A DNA stretch of 64,000 bases from Paenibacillus solanacearum. Lineage in GTDB: Bacteria > Bacillota > Bacilli > Paenibacillales > NBRC-103111. The position numbers were made by a program, and so were the translations under genes. Location of the stretch: NCBI RefSeq assembly GCF_910593845.1, contig NZ_CAJVAS010000011.1, positions 75,247-139,246 of the forward strand, given 5' to 3'. This document shows, one piece after another, positions 8,029 through 17,022 of this stretch. Under the pieces are notes generated by a model. The model was not told the DNA's origin and ran no database searches. It saw only the letters and a program-made list of their open reading frames with translations. The number at the start of each line of letters is the position of its first letter. The stretch's first letter is position 1.

Positions 8029-9273
8029 TTATCTCGATTTCATGCCAACGCGGCGAATATAAATCTGAACGTCGATATCGAAAGTCATTTCTTTGTACAT
8101 TTTTTGCCAGTTTTCCTTCGTTTTGATTTCCTTGTTCCAATATCGCCATTCTTTGGCACGGATTTGCTCGCCGAATCCGAAAATGTCCGAGCCTTTGGCC
8201 ATCGTCTTTCGAATCAAATTTCCGTAGCCTTCGATTACCCGCTTGTTCAGTTCCTGCTCGATTTGAAGGAGCACTTCCCGCGTACTCCGGACATGTTCGT
8301 TCGATTTTTCCAGAATGTTGCCCTCGATATATACTTTGATCTTCATATGCGGTTTGCCGTTACGGATTTCCGGGGTAATGACCGCCTTTCGATTGCGCGC
8401 GCCGAACAAGAAATGCGTGTCGGAGTTCGGGTATTCGACGAACGCTTCGCCGCCGGCAGGATTGAGCCCGACGATGCCCATGTACATCGTGATTTCGAGC
8501 GGCTTGGTGGTGCCGACCATCTTGTCGTCGCGGAAAAACGCGAGACCGCTCAGCTCTACAGTGTCTTCCGGCTTTAGCGTTATATATGGCAGGTATCCCT
8601 CGCGCCCCTTCGCCGAAGACGCGCTCCAGAAAATGCCGAGAAAGTCGTTCGGGAACCGGCCCATCTTCACCGACTGGTCCATCGTATTCATGAGGTACAG
8701 CGTAGGAACCCGTTCCAGCTGCGGAGAGGCTTTCATCAGCTCTTCTGCATAGCCCTTGCAGATGAACATCCAGTTCATGCGGCGAATATCCGGATTACGG
8801 TGGAAGAAATCGTTTAAATTCGTAATTCCTTTTTGTGCGACGTTCTCCGATATGACGATAATGCGCAAATGACCGAAAAATAAAGGCGGGGATATGCGCT
8901 GCTGCAAATTATTGATCGCGTCGTTGAGCGTGTAGCCGACACCGTTGACGACCCAGACCGTATTTTGCCCGCCGCCGCCGCCTTCTCCTCCTCCGCCGCC
9001 ACCGCCTCCGGGACCGAGCGGGATGCGCCCCGGCACGGCAATTTGCACGGTGACACGAAGCAATCCCGTTTTGGGCGGAGGAATGGTGCCGTGAAGGAAC
9101 GAGATTTCGTTTTCTTCTTTGGCGGCGCCTTCGCCTGCGTCGTCGATGCCGATGCCGAGCACGATAGCCCGTTCCTCGATTTCCTGCCGGTCCCAGCAGC
9201 CCGTCAGCAGAATGCCGACAAACGGCAGGAAGACGAACAGCTTCCATAGCAAGCGTACGTTTCCGAATCGCAT
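8029..9273 (-). CDS. Germinant receptor C subunit, Ger(x)C lipoprotein (operon 1)
   Basis: The 414-residue lipoprotein starts at ATG 9273, preceded by AAGGGGTG and only four bases after the B-subunit stop. The signal ends in lipobox LLTGC (Cys26), followed by the family's WDRQEIEERAIVLGIGID. The conserved C-terminal Ger(x)C domain runs from about 205 to 410. It should sit on the outer face of the spore inner membrane together with subunits A and B. An unusual run of glycine at about residues 87-102, encoded by a GGN repeat, interrupts the N-terminal domain. Confidence 0.92.
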   Translation of the reverse strand: MRFGNVRLLWKLFVFLPFVGILLTGCWDRQEIEERAIVLGIGIDDAGEGAAKEENEISFLHGTIPPPKTGLLRVTVQIAVPGRIPLGPGGGGGGGGEGGGGGQNTVWVVNGVGYTLNDAINNLQQRISPPLFFGHLRIIVISENVAQKGITNLNDFFHRNPDIRRMNWMFICKGYAEELMKASPQLERVPTLYLMNTMDQSVKMGRFPNDFLGIFWSASSAKGREGYLPYITLKPEDTVELSGLAFFRDDKMVGTTKPLEITMYMGIVGLNPAGGEAFVEYPNSDTHFLFGARNRKAVITPEIRNGKPHMKIKVYIEGNILEKSNEHVRSTREVLLQIEQELNKRVIEGYGNLIRKTMAKGSDIFGFGEQIRAKEWRYWNKEIKTKENWQKMYKEMTFDIDVQIYIRRVGMKSR

Positions 9274-9277
9274 GGAA

Positions 9278-10363
9278 TCACCCCTTTTTGCGGCGAATGA
9301 AAGCAACGATCAGCAGCAGCATCGGGTAGGCGATCGTGACAAGCAGCCCCATCCGTCCGACAGCTGTAATAATTTCGTACATATGCGTTATGTTTTCCGG
9401 GTACATGGCCGCCGCGAACAGAAAAGGTAGCACGAACAGCGACAGCACCTTGTGGTCCCGCAGACGGATCAGCTTGGAAAACGTATGAATCGTGAAATAG
9501 TATGTCGAGAATAACGTTGTGAACACCGCGGTCACCCATACGGCAAGAAACGCCGCGTCGAGCCGCTCCAGAATATTGCCGGGCAGTGTCGTCGTTTTGG
9601 CCAGTTCCAGTGTCGGCCACAGCAAATTGCTCGTTTCTTCGGAACCGAATACGCCGACAGAGGCGATGACGATGGACAAGTAGAGCCCGCCGGCGATAAA
9701 CATGCCCCAGAAGCTGGCTCTCATCGCCCGTTTCGGATTGCGCATGGCCGGGATCACCATCGTATAGACGAAAGAAGCCTGGAACAAGGCGGCAACAACC
9801 AGCACGCCTTGCGCCATCGAGGGGGGATTGTTGCCCCAGATCGGCAAAATGCTGACAACCTGCGCGTTTTTGAGCGACAGCGCCACGATGAGGATGGCGG
9901 GAAACACGATAATCGGCAAATAAAAATGATGTAGATATGTAAACGTCGTAATATCGCTGCGCGCGGAAAGCGTGGCCAGCAGCAGCATGACGATGACCGT
10001 CACTTCCAGCGGCGTTTTTTTCAAGACAGCGGTAATGACGACTTCTCCGAATTCCCTGGCGGCCAGCGACGTCAGAATGGCAAAAAACAGTATCACGAGC
10101 ACTGTGCCGATCACGGCCAGCCATTTGCCCAGGATAACCTCGCTGTATTCGCCGAACGACAGCGTGGGAAACCGCATGCCGAGCTTCGTGATCAGCCATA
10201 GGCCAAACGATGCGAGCAGAATGGCGAGTATGGTCACGAGCGTAGCGCCGGTATTCGCTGCCCGAACGGCAAACAGAGGCAGGGGAAGCACCCCGACCCC
10301 GATGATGCTGCTAATCAGAACTGCCGCCGCCTGAATCGCCGTGATCTGCCGAGGATATTCCAT
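9278..10363 (-). CDS. Germinant receptor B subunit (GerAB/ArcD/ProY-type permease, operon 1)
   Basis: This 361-residue integral membrane protein has about ten hydrophobic segments and belongs to the spore-germination branch of the APC amino-acid transporter superfamily (ITAIQAAAVLISSIIGVGVLPLPL at the N-terminus). In germinant receptors the B subunit is thought to bind the germinant. ATG 10363 has AAAGGAG about a dozen bases upstream, and the coding region overlaps the 3' end of the A subunit by 53 bases, implying coupled translation. Confidence 0.92.
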   Translation of the reverse strand: MEYPRQITAIQAAAVLISSIIGVGVLPLPLFAVRAANTGATLVTILAILLASFGLWLITKLGMRFPTLSFGEYSEVILGKWLAVIGTVLVILFFAILTSLAAREFGEVVITAVLKKTPLEVTVIVMLLLATLSARSDITTFTYLHHFYLPIIVFPAILIVALSLKNAQVVSILPIWGNNPPSMAQGVLVVAALFQASFVYTMVIPAMRNPKRAMRASFWGMFIAGGLYLSIVIASVGVFGSEETSNLLWPTLELAKTTTLPGNILERLDAAFLAVWVTAVFTTLFSTYYFTIHTFSKLIRLRDHKVLSLFVLPFLFAAAMYPENITHMYEIITAVGRMGLLVTIAYPMLLLIVAFIRRKKG

Positions 10364-12014
10364 GGTCCATATGCTCCTTTCGATTACCTACTTTTAACGG
10401 ATCGAGCGTATTGACGGGCGGCTCTTTCAGTGCTTCGAATACGCGCTTGCCTACGCGGGTGTCGTTGGGCGTGTGCAGCATGGAAGGTCTTTTTTTCATG
10501 CTCCAGAGAGGTGCGCGGAACAGCGTATCTTTCATTCCCTCGAAGTTTCCGGGTACGAGCGGCGAAATATAAGGAACGCCGAACGATTTCAGCGACAGCA
10601 AATGGTTGGCGATCAGAATGAGACCGACCATCACCCCGTACAGCCCGAACATGCCGGCCAGGAAAATGAGCGGAAAGCGAAGCAGCCGGAGCGCGAGCGC
10701 GGCATTGTACGCCGGCGTCGCGAACGAACCGATCGTTGTCAGCGCAATGACGACGACGGTGATCGGACTGACGAAGCCGGCCGATACCGCCGCCTGGCCG
10801 ATGACCAGAACGCCGACGATCGAGAGCGCGCCGCCGATCTGCTGCGGCAGACGGATGGTGGCCTCGCGGAGCACCTCCATCGATGCTTCCATGATCAGCA
10901 CTTCGACTGCGGAAGGGAACGGTACGCCCGCGCGTCCCCCGGCCACGGCCACGGCGAATTCGGTCGGAATGAGCTCCGGGTTGAACGAGATGATCGCGAC
11001 ATACAGGGACGGGGTTATCAGAGAGAAGGCAAGAGCCAGCAGCCGGGCGACCCGAATGAAGCTGACCATCAAATACCGTTCCGAATAGTCCTCCGCCGTC
11101 TGATAAAATTGGCTGAATACGGTCGGCACGATGAGCGCGAACGGCGAGCCGTCGACGAGAATGATGACCCGGCCCTCGAGCATATTGGCGACCGCTTTAT
11201 CCGTCCGTTCCGTGTTTTGCGTTTGCGGGAACGGCGAGTGATGATTATCTTCGATGTATTGCTCCAAATATCCGACGTCGAGCACCCCGTCGATGTCGAT
11301 CATCGACAATCTTTTTTCGACTTCGCTGACCAGTGCGTCGTTGGCGATGCCCTTCAAGTAGCAGATCGCCACCTTGGATTTCGTAATGCGCCCGATCTGC
11401 ATCGTTTTGACGTGAAAGTCGGTAGTCGGCAGCCGGTAACGGAGCAGCGAAATGTTCGTGCCGAGCTGTTCGATAAACCCTTCGCGCGGGCCGCGGATGA
11501 CCTGCTCCGTATCGGGGTGCTGAATGGCGCGCTTCTCGACCTGTGCGGTGTCGAGGCCGATCGCTTCGCTCAGCCCATTCACAACGACCACGGTCCCGCC
11601 GCGCAATATATGCTCGACCAGCACGGAGCGTTTGGTGATCGAAGCGATTTTATTGAAATAGAGCGTTTCGTACAGCAGGATGTCTCTCAGCTTGCCCGGC
11701 GGAATCGGCTTGCCTGCCAAATGGTCCGGCGTATACATGAGCGGCTTTAATATATCCGCATTCATCGTCTGCTTGTCATTCATATTGGTCATATAGAACA
11801 TGGCTGCGGGGTACTCGCCGAATACGTGCAGCCGGCGCAGCGTGAAGTCTTCGGAGCTGCCCAGCAGTTCGGTGACGAACCGGATCGTTTCCTCCAGGTC
11901 TGCGGTGAGCAGCTCTTCAGGAGCTTGATCCAGATAGGAGTCGGGCACACGAGGCTGCTGCTGTTTTGCTCTTTGCTGTTTCGATCGTTTTTTTAACCAG
12001 TCCCAAATCGTCAT
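10311..12014 (-). CDS. Germinant receptor A subunit (GerA family, operon 1)
   Basis: The 567-residue protein starts at ATG 12014 directly after GGAGGTGTGCCC; the frame is open further upstream but without a ribosome site. A hydrophilic N-terminal domain (1-270) holds the family motif IRGPREGFIEQLGTN, and ERTDKAVANMLEGRVIILVDGSPFALIVP precedes five or so membrane spans. The usual AGSREGVPFP motif reads AGGRAGVPFP here. The basic, Gln-rich first 22 residues and the Gly/Ser-rich tail are typical of the family's variable ends. It forms the receptor with the B and C subunits encoded downstream. Confidence 0.93.
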   Translation of the reverse strand: MTIWDWLKKRSKQQRAKQQQPRVPDSYLDQAPEELLTADLEETIRFVTELLGSSEDFTLRRLHVFGEYPAAMFYMTNMNDKQTMNADILKPLMYTPDHLAGKPIPPGKLRDILLYETLYFNKIASITKRSVLVEHILRGGTVVVVNGLSEAIGLDTAQVEKRAIQHPDTEQVIRGPREGFIEQLGTNISLLRYRLPTTDFHVKTMQIGRITKSKVAICYLKGIANDALVSEVEKRLSMIDIDGVLDVGYLEQYIEDNHHSPFPQTQNTERTDKAVANMLEGRVIILVDGSPFALIVPTVFSQFYQTAEDYSERYLMVSFIRVARLLALAFSLITPSLYVAIISFNPELIPTEFAVAVAGGRAGVPFPSAVEVLIMEASMEVLREATIRLPQQIGGALSIVGVLVIGQAAVSAGFVSPITVVVIALTTIGSFATPAYNAALALRLLRFPLIFLAGMFGLYGVMVGLILIANHLLSLKSFGVPYISPLVPGNFEGMKDTLFRAPLWSMKKRPSMLHTPNDTRVGKRVFEALKEPPVNTLDPLKVGNRKEHMDHGISSADHGDSGGGSSD

Positions 12015-12147
12015 GGGCACACCTCCGCACCGCCAATGATTCCTTATTTCATTGTTTGCCGAACGCTGTCTAATTATGTAATGAGAACGATTCCGATGCC
12101 GGGGTCTGCCCGATTCGCTCCGCAGCGAGCCATGGCATGATTTGATT

Positions 12148-12176
12148 TTGCGGGCGGCAGAGGACATTGTTATGAT
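12148..12176 (+). promoter_or_regulatory. Possible SigA promoter of the YesM/YesN pair
   Basis: TTGCGG (12148-12153) and TATGAT (12171-12176) are spaced by 17 bases. The predicted start near 12183 leaves a leader of about 40 bases before ATG 12224, which supports that start over ATG 12191. Confidence 0.4.
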
Positions 12177-12223
12177 GAAGGGTAAACAAGATGGAAGCGA
12201 TCATGGCGGTAAGGAGAAAAGCG

Positions 12224-13987
12224 ATGAACTGGTTTAAGCGAAGTTTGCTGGCGAAATTGCTCGTGGGAATGCTCATTTCGACGGTGATTCCGTATACGTT
12301 GTCCAATATCATTGCATACAAGACGACGTCCGATTCGGTCAAGAAGCAGGTGATCGAACTGAATTTGGATCAGATGAGCCTGAGCATGGAAAATATGAAA
12401 CGGTACATGCAGGATTTGAACCGGCTATCCGTTTCTTTTTATTACGATCAGACCTTAATGCAGTATTTGCGGACCAAAGAGGCGAGCGCGGCCCGGACGC
12501 TGTACATTACGACGCAGGTGGACAATTTGTACAACACCCGCTCCGAATTTCGCGCAGCCCGGTTTATGAGCGCGTGGAACGGACAGACGTTCATGAAATA
12601 CAACAACAATCAGGTCGGGACCAACGTCCATATGCCGCCGATGCCGATTCCGGCGAGAGAAGATCCGGAATGGAGCAAATCGCACCGCTACGAGGTCGCC
12701 TATGTCGATAAAGAAATCGTGCTGGGTCTGCACCAACTGCTCGTCGATTACCCGAGACGGGATTCGCTCGGCGTGCTCTCGCTATATGTCGGCATGGATG
12801 AAATCAACACGATGCTGCGTACGGGGCTTTCCGAAGGAAACGACGTGTTCCTGTATATCCAGGATAGCTTGAACCTGCTGTACGACTCCGCAGGAGGCGC
12901 GGCGATGGAGCCGGACGCTGCCCGCAAGCTGGTCGAGGGAGGGGCGCAAGGCTCGTTCAAGGGCGATTTCAACGGACGAAGCGGGGTGTTCGTATACCGG
13001 AAAGACCATTATATGGAGCTGCCGCTGACCTTGGTCAAATTTGTCCCTACGGCGGCCATGAACGAATCCGCCAACCGCACGCTGGGTCGGTCTTTGATGA
13101 TTCAAATCGCGGCAATCGCCTTCGTGCTCGTAACGGCCTTGCTGCTGTCGTATTTCACGATCTCGCCGGTGAAACGGCTGCTCCGCAGCATTGCCCGGGT
13201 GGAATCGGGCAGCTTCCGCATTGAGCGGCCGTCGGGACGGGTGGACGAGCTCGGCATTCTCGAGCAGCGGTTTCAGACGATGATTCATAATTTGGACGAT
13301 CTGATGAACCGCGAATACCGCAACCGGCTGGAGCTGTCCCATGCGCAGCTGAAGATGCTGCAGGCGCAAATCAATCCGCATTTTTTGTACAACACGCTGC
13401 AGTCCATCGGGACGCTGGCGCTGCGCCACGGCTCCGAAGAAGTCAGCGACAAAATCGGCGAGCTTGGCGCCATTCTGCGCTACAGCATGGATTTGCGGAC
13501 GGAGACTGTGCCGCTCAAGCTGGAAATCGAGCATATTGAGCATTATTTGTCGCTGCAGACGGGACGGTTCAAAAACCGGCTGTCCTACACGCTCACTTGC
13601 CCGAACGAGGCGCTTTCCATCGAGGTACCGAAAATGATTTTGCAGCCGCTCGTCGAGAACAGTATTGTACACGGGATGGAAAAAGGGCGCGGCACCGGGA
13701 CGCTGCATATCGGCGTCGAATGGAACGAAGCGCTCGTCATCCGCGTGATCGATAACGGAAAAGGCATGAGCCAGGACGTCATGGACGGCATCCGGGAGCA
13801 GTACGAGGAGGACCGCCTGCATTACGGCAAGGACGGCGGCGGCATCGGGCTGCTCAACGTACTCAAGCGGCTGCGCCTTTATTACGGCGACCGCTTCGCA
13901 TGGACGATGGAGAGCGTGCCGTACGAAGCGACGGAAATTGTTCTGACGGTGGATAGGGTGGCTGCCGAGAAGGAGGGATCGCATTGA
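12224..13987 (+). CDS. YesM-type sensor histidine kinase
   Basis: The 587-residue membrane kinase is read from ATG 12224, seven bases after AAGGAG; in-frame ATGs at 12191 and 12203 have poorer sites. A first span (about 8-30) and a second (about 285-310) flank a large extracellular sensor domain. HAMP follows, then the His_kinase motif with His386 in LQAQINPHFLYNTLQS, and a HATPase_c domain (PLVENSIVHGMEKG, DNGKGM, GGGIGLLNVLKRL). Such kinases sense extracellular sugars or oligosaccharides. The next gene, overlapping by four bases, is its response regulator, and a sugar importer follows. Confidence 0.93.
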   Translation: MNWFKRSLLAKLLVGMLISTVIPYTLSNIIAYKTTSDSVKKQVIELNLDQMSLSMENMKRYMQDLNRLSVSFYYDQTLMQYLRTKEASAARTLYITTQVDNLYNTRSEFRAARFMSAWNGQTFMKYNNNQVGTNVHMPPMPIPAREDPEWSKSHRYEVAYVDKEIVLGLHQLLVDYPRRDSLGVLSLYVGMDEINTMLRTGLSEGNDVFLYIQDSLNLLYDSAGGAAMEPDAARKLVEGGAQGSFKGDFNGRSGVFVYRKDHYMELPLTLVKFVPTAAMNESANRTLGRSLMIQIAAIAFVLVTALLLSYFTISPVKRLLRSIARVESGSFRIERPSGRVDELGILEQRFQTMIHNLDDLMNREYRNRLELSHAQLKMLQAQINPHFLYNTLQSIGTLALRHGSEEVSDKIGELGAILRYSMDLRTETVPLKLEIEHIEHYLSLQTGRFKNRLSYTLTCPNEALSIEVPKMILQPLVENSIVHGMEKGRGTGTLHIGVEWNEALVIRVIDNGKGMSQDVMDGIREQYEEDRLHYGKDGGGIGLLNVLKRLRLYYGDRFAWTMESVPYEATEIVLTVDRVAAEKEGSH

Positions 13988-15558
13988 AAGTGCTGATTGC
14001 TGACGACGAAGAGCATGTAAGAGAAGGGATCGAGCTGTCGATCGACTGGGCCAAGTTCGGTGTTGAGCAGCGGCTCATGGCGGAGAACGGAGCCGAAGCG
14101 CTGCAGCTGCTGCGGGAGCATAAGCCGGCTGTGTTGTTTTGCGACATGAGCATGCCGGAGATGAACGGGATGGAGCTGCTCCAGCGCATTCGCGAAGAAG
14201 GCTGGGATACGCAGATTATCGTCGTGAGCGGATACGACGATTTCGTCTATACGAAGGCGGCGATCCGCGCGCAAGGCGTCGACTATATTCTCAAGCCGTT
14301 CCGCAAAGCCGATCTGGAGCAAGCGCTGGAGCGGGCCATCGCGGCCTGGAGCCGCAAGGAGAACAGCTTGCGCGATGAGCGCGAGACGGAGCACCGCCTG
14401 CGCCAGGCGGGCGCGCTGCTCGACGAGCAGAAGCTGGCGTTGTATTTGAAAGGGGAAGCTGCGTATCACGAAGGCATCCGCAGTCTGATCTACAAGACCG
14501 GCCTTTCCGCGGAACGCATGTCTGCGGCGTTTCTGCTGCCCCAAAACCGGATGGAGCTGGTGGACCGGCGGTTCTCGGGGGACGGGGAGCTGTTCTGGTT
14601 TGCCGTCAACAATATCGCCCACGAAGCTTTGCGCCGGTACGGCTCTCACTATTTATGCCGGATCGACGAGTACCAGTGGGTGCTGCTGACTTCCGCGGAG
14701 CAGCAAGGCTCCCCGGACCTGCACCGCAGCTATATCGGGAAGGTGACCGGCGCCTGGGAAACAACGCTCGGCCTCCAAGCATTGGCGGGGCTGTGCGCGA
14801 AGGAGGCTGCGGTGGAATCACTGCCTTCCGCGATCCAGGAAGCCCGCGCGGCGCTGCTTCAGCTCAGCGTCTTTCGCGCTGCGGGCGGAGCCGGGGCTGC
14901 ACATCCGGCGCAATCGGCCAAGCTGCCGGGCTTTGCCGCTCAGGAAGTGCTCCTGCTGAACGCGCTGAAAAATAAAGATAAGCTGTATATAGCCGAAATT
15001 ATCCGGTCGTTCGTCCAGTCCTTGCAGCGTCGCGGCTCGCTCAGCTTGAAGGAGCTGCAGCTTTGCACCAGCGAAGCGAATCTGATGCTGGAGAAGGAGG
15101 CCCGGCAGCTTACGCAGAAGCATGCGACGGACTTGTCCGTTCCGCTATGGATCAGCGACTTGGGCGAATGGGAGAAGTCGGTCGTCCGGCAGTGGTGGGC
15201 GCTGATCGAGGAAGAAGGGGGCGAAGCGTCCGGCACCCGCGGCATCCAGCCGATCCGCGATTATATCGACAAGCATTATCATGACAACATTTCGCTGTCC
15301 GATCTATCGGAATTGTTTCATTTCAGTCCGCAATATATCGCCAAGAAATTCAAGGAGCTGTACAACACGACCGTGATGACGTATATGACGGAGCTGCGCA
15401 TGGAGAAGGCCGCCTCGCTGCTGACGCATACCGAGCTGTCCGTGTCCGAGATCGCCGGGATGATCGGGTACGCCGACGAGAACTACTTCAGCAAGGTGTT
15501 CAAGAAACAAAACGGGGTACCGCCGCTGTCGTACCGCAAAATGCATCGAGGTTCATAA
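13984..15558 (+). CDS. YesN-type response regulator with AraC DNA-binding domain
   Basis: The 524-residue protein begins at TTG 13984, overlapping the kinase stop (TTGA), with GAAGGAGGG upstream. A receiver domain with phospho-acceptor Asp54 (LFCDMSMPEMNG) and Lys in ILKPF occupies residues 1-120. A long central region without an obvious fold (130-410) leads to two AraC helix-turn-helix motifs (IRDYIDKHYHDNISLSDLSELFHFSPQYIAKKFKE and EIAGMIGYADENYFSKVFKK). It most likely activates the solute-binding protein gene 101 bases downstream. Confidence 0.94.
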   Translation: MKVLIADDEEHVREGIELSIDWAKFGVEQRLMAENGAEALQLLREHKPAVLFCDMSMPEMNGMELLQRIREEGWDTQIIVVSGYDDFVYTKAAIRAQGVDYILKPFRKADLEQALERAIAAWSRKENSLRDERETEHRLRQAGALLDEQKLALYLKGEAAYHEGIRSLIYKTGLSAERMSAAFLLPQNRMELVDRRFSGDGELFWFAVNNIAHEALRRYGSHYLCRIDEYQWVLLTSAEQQGSPDLHRSYIGKVTGAWETTLGLQALAGLCAKEAAVESLPSAIQEARAALLQLSVFRAAGGAGAAHPAQSAKLPGFAAQEVLLLNALKNKDKLYIAEIIRSFVQSLQRRGSLSLKELQLCTSEANLMLEKEARQLTQKHATDLSVPLWISDLGEWEKSVVRQWWALIEEEGGEASGTRGIQPIRDYIDKHYHDNISLSDLSELFHFSPQYIAKKFKELYNTTVMTYMTELRMEKAASLLTHTELSVSEIAGMIGYADENYFSKVFKKQNGVPPLSYRKMHRGS

Positions 15559-15608
15559 ATTCCTTATTTGGGCGAAAATTTTCTCTGCCTTTTTGACCTG
15601 CGCATCCT

Positions 15609-15614
15609 TACAAT
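15609..15614 (+). promoter_or_regulatory. Candidate -10 element of an activator-dependent promoter
   Basis: TACAAT lies 46 bases before the solute-binding protein start and has no good -35 hexamer at the right distance. That pattern fits a promoter needing an activator such as the adjacent YesN-type protein. TTGACC at 15593 is too close (10 bases) to act as -35. Confidence 0.3.
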
Positions 15615-15659
15615 AAACACATAACCACAAGAAAACACGATGCAGGGGGACGAAAGCAT

Positions 15660-16940
15660 ATGAAAAAATGGCTTTCTACGTTATCTGTCAGCACACTGCT
15701 TTTGTCGTCGCTTGTCGGCTGCGCCGGCGGGGATGAGCCAAGCGGTCAAGCCGGTTCGAACAAGACGGCGGGCAATGCGGCCGGCGGTAAAGTCACGATC
15801 AAATTGATGCAGTTCAAAGTGGAAATTACAGATAAAGTCAAGGCGATGGCCGATGAATACATGAAGCAAAATCCGAACGTCATCATCGAAGCGCAAGTGA
15901 CGAAGGATTACGAGACGCTGCTCAAAACGCGGTTTGCTTCCGGGGACGAGCCGGACGTATTTATGACCAAGGCGTACACCGACATTGCGGACTGGTCCGA
16001 TAAACTGGCAGACCTGTCGAATGAGCCGTGGATGTCCAAAGTATCTCCTTCCGCTGTGCAGGGGATGACCGTAGGCGGCAAGAAGCTCGGCTTCCCGATT
16101 GCATTCGAGGGCTACGGCTTTATTTACAACAAAGACTTGTTCGCGAAGGCCGGCATTGACAAAGTGCCGACGACATTGACGGAATTGAAGCAGGTCAACG
16201 AGAAGCTGAAGGCGGCGAATATTCCTTCGTTTGCCGAAGGCTACAAGGAATGGTGGATTCTCGGGCAGCATTTGTTCAATCTGCCGTTCGCTTACGAGAA
16301 AGATCCGGTTGCGACCATCGATAAGATCAACAAGGGCCAGGCGAAAGTCAGCGACGTCGCGGCGATGAACGGATTTTTCGACGTGCTGGACGCCACGCTG
16401 AAATACGGAAAAGGCGCGGAATCGGTAGGCGTCAGCTATGACAATCAGGTCGCGGACTTCTCCTCCGGCAAAACGGCGATGATGCAGCAGGGCGTATGGA
16501 CGATCGATTCGATCGTGAAAATCAATCCGAACCTCAAGATGGGCATGTTTGCGATCCCGCTCACCGATAATGCCGCCGACACGAAGATGCCGGTAGGCGT
16601 GCCAGGCTATTACGTCATTAACAAAAACTCCAAGAATCTGGAGGAGAGCAAGAAGTTCCTCAACTGGATTCACGACAACGGGCAAAAGTATTTGGTTGAC
16701 TCCTTCAAGCTGATTCCGGCCTTTACGGACCTGAAGACGACACCGGATCTCGGACCGCTCGCTGAAGATTTGAGCGCGTACGTCGCGAAAAACCAGACGA
16801 TTCCGTGGGCGCACACACTGTGGCCTTCCGGCACGAATCAGGAATTTGCCAAGCCGCTGCAAGCTTATGTGGGCGGCCAGATGAAGAAAGAACAGGCGCT
16901 GGCGGAAGTACAAAATATTTGGAATGCAAGAAAAAAATAG
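15660..16940 (+). CDS. Sugar ABC transporter solute-binding lipoprotein (family 1)
   Basis: The 426-residue lipoprotein has lipobox SLVGC (Cys21) after a basic start (MKKWLSTL). The body shows family-1 features: VTIKLMQFKVEITDKVKAMADEYMKQNPNV, FASGDEPDVFMTKAYTDIADWSDK, FPIAFEGYGFIYNKDLFAKAGIDKVPTTLTEL. It should capture a mono- or oligosaccharide for the two permeases encoded next. It follows a YesM/YesN pair, the usual regulator of such transporters in Paenibacillus. No ATPase gene is in this operon, so a shared MsmX/UgpC-type ATPase must serve it; one is encoded at 26508. Confidence 0.93.
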   Translation: MKKWLSTLSVSTLLLSSLVGCAGGDEPSGQAGSNKTAGNAAGGKVTIKLMQFKVEITDKVKAMADEYMKQNPNVIIEAQVTKDYETLLKTRFASGDEPDVFMTKAYTDIADWSDKLADLSNEPWMSKVSPSAVQGMTVGGKKLGFPIAFEGYGFIYNKDLFAKAGIDKVPTTLTELKQVNEKLKAANIPSFAEGYKEWWILGQHLFNLPFAYEKDPVATIDKINKGQAKVSDVAAMNGFFDVLDATLKYGKGAESVGVSYDNQVADFSSGKTAMMQQGVWTIDSIVKINPNLKMGMFAIPLTDNAADTKMPVGVPGYYVINKNSKNLEESKKFLNWIHDNGQKYLVDSFKLIPAFTDLKTTPDLGPLAEDLSAYVAKNQTIPWAHTLWPSGTNQEFAKPLQAYVGGQMKKEQALAEVQNIWNARKK

Positions 16941-16954
16941 TCGGGTGCGTTGAA

Positions 16955-16993
16955 GGTGCATAGTCTCCATACGGCGGGCTGTGCGCCTTTTTT
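16955..16993 (+). terminator. Attenuator-like terminator between binding protein and permeases
   Basis: GGTGCATAG (16955-16963) pairs with CTGTGCGCC (16979-16987) allowing G-U pairs, and six T residues follow. Such intercistronic terminators lower permease transcript relative to the binding protein. Folding was done by hand. Confidence 0.6.
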
Positions 16994-17022
16994 CATTCGC
17001 GCCTCCATGAAAGGGGAAGAAC

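Noticed and set aside
8132-8461. Short open frames opposite the first gerC-type gene
   Set aside because: They lie wholly inside a confident coding region and have no supporting signals.
10473-11750. A 425-codon plus-strand frame opposite the first gerA-type gene
   Set aside because: Composition is Arg/Asp/Glu-rich with no domain, and the opposite strand clearly encodes GerA. It is an antisense shadow of GC-rich coding DNA.
12071-12100. A SigG-like promoter ahead of ger operon 1 (CATAATTA with GGCATC upstream, minus strand)
   Set aside because: The spacer is 16 bases and the -35 part fits poorly, so I did not list it as a feature.
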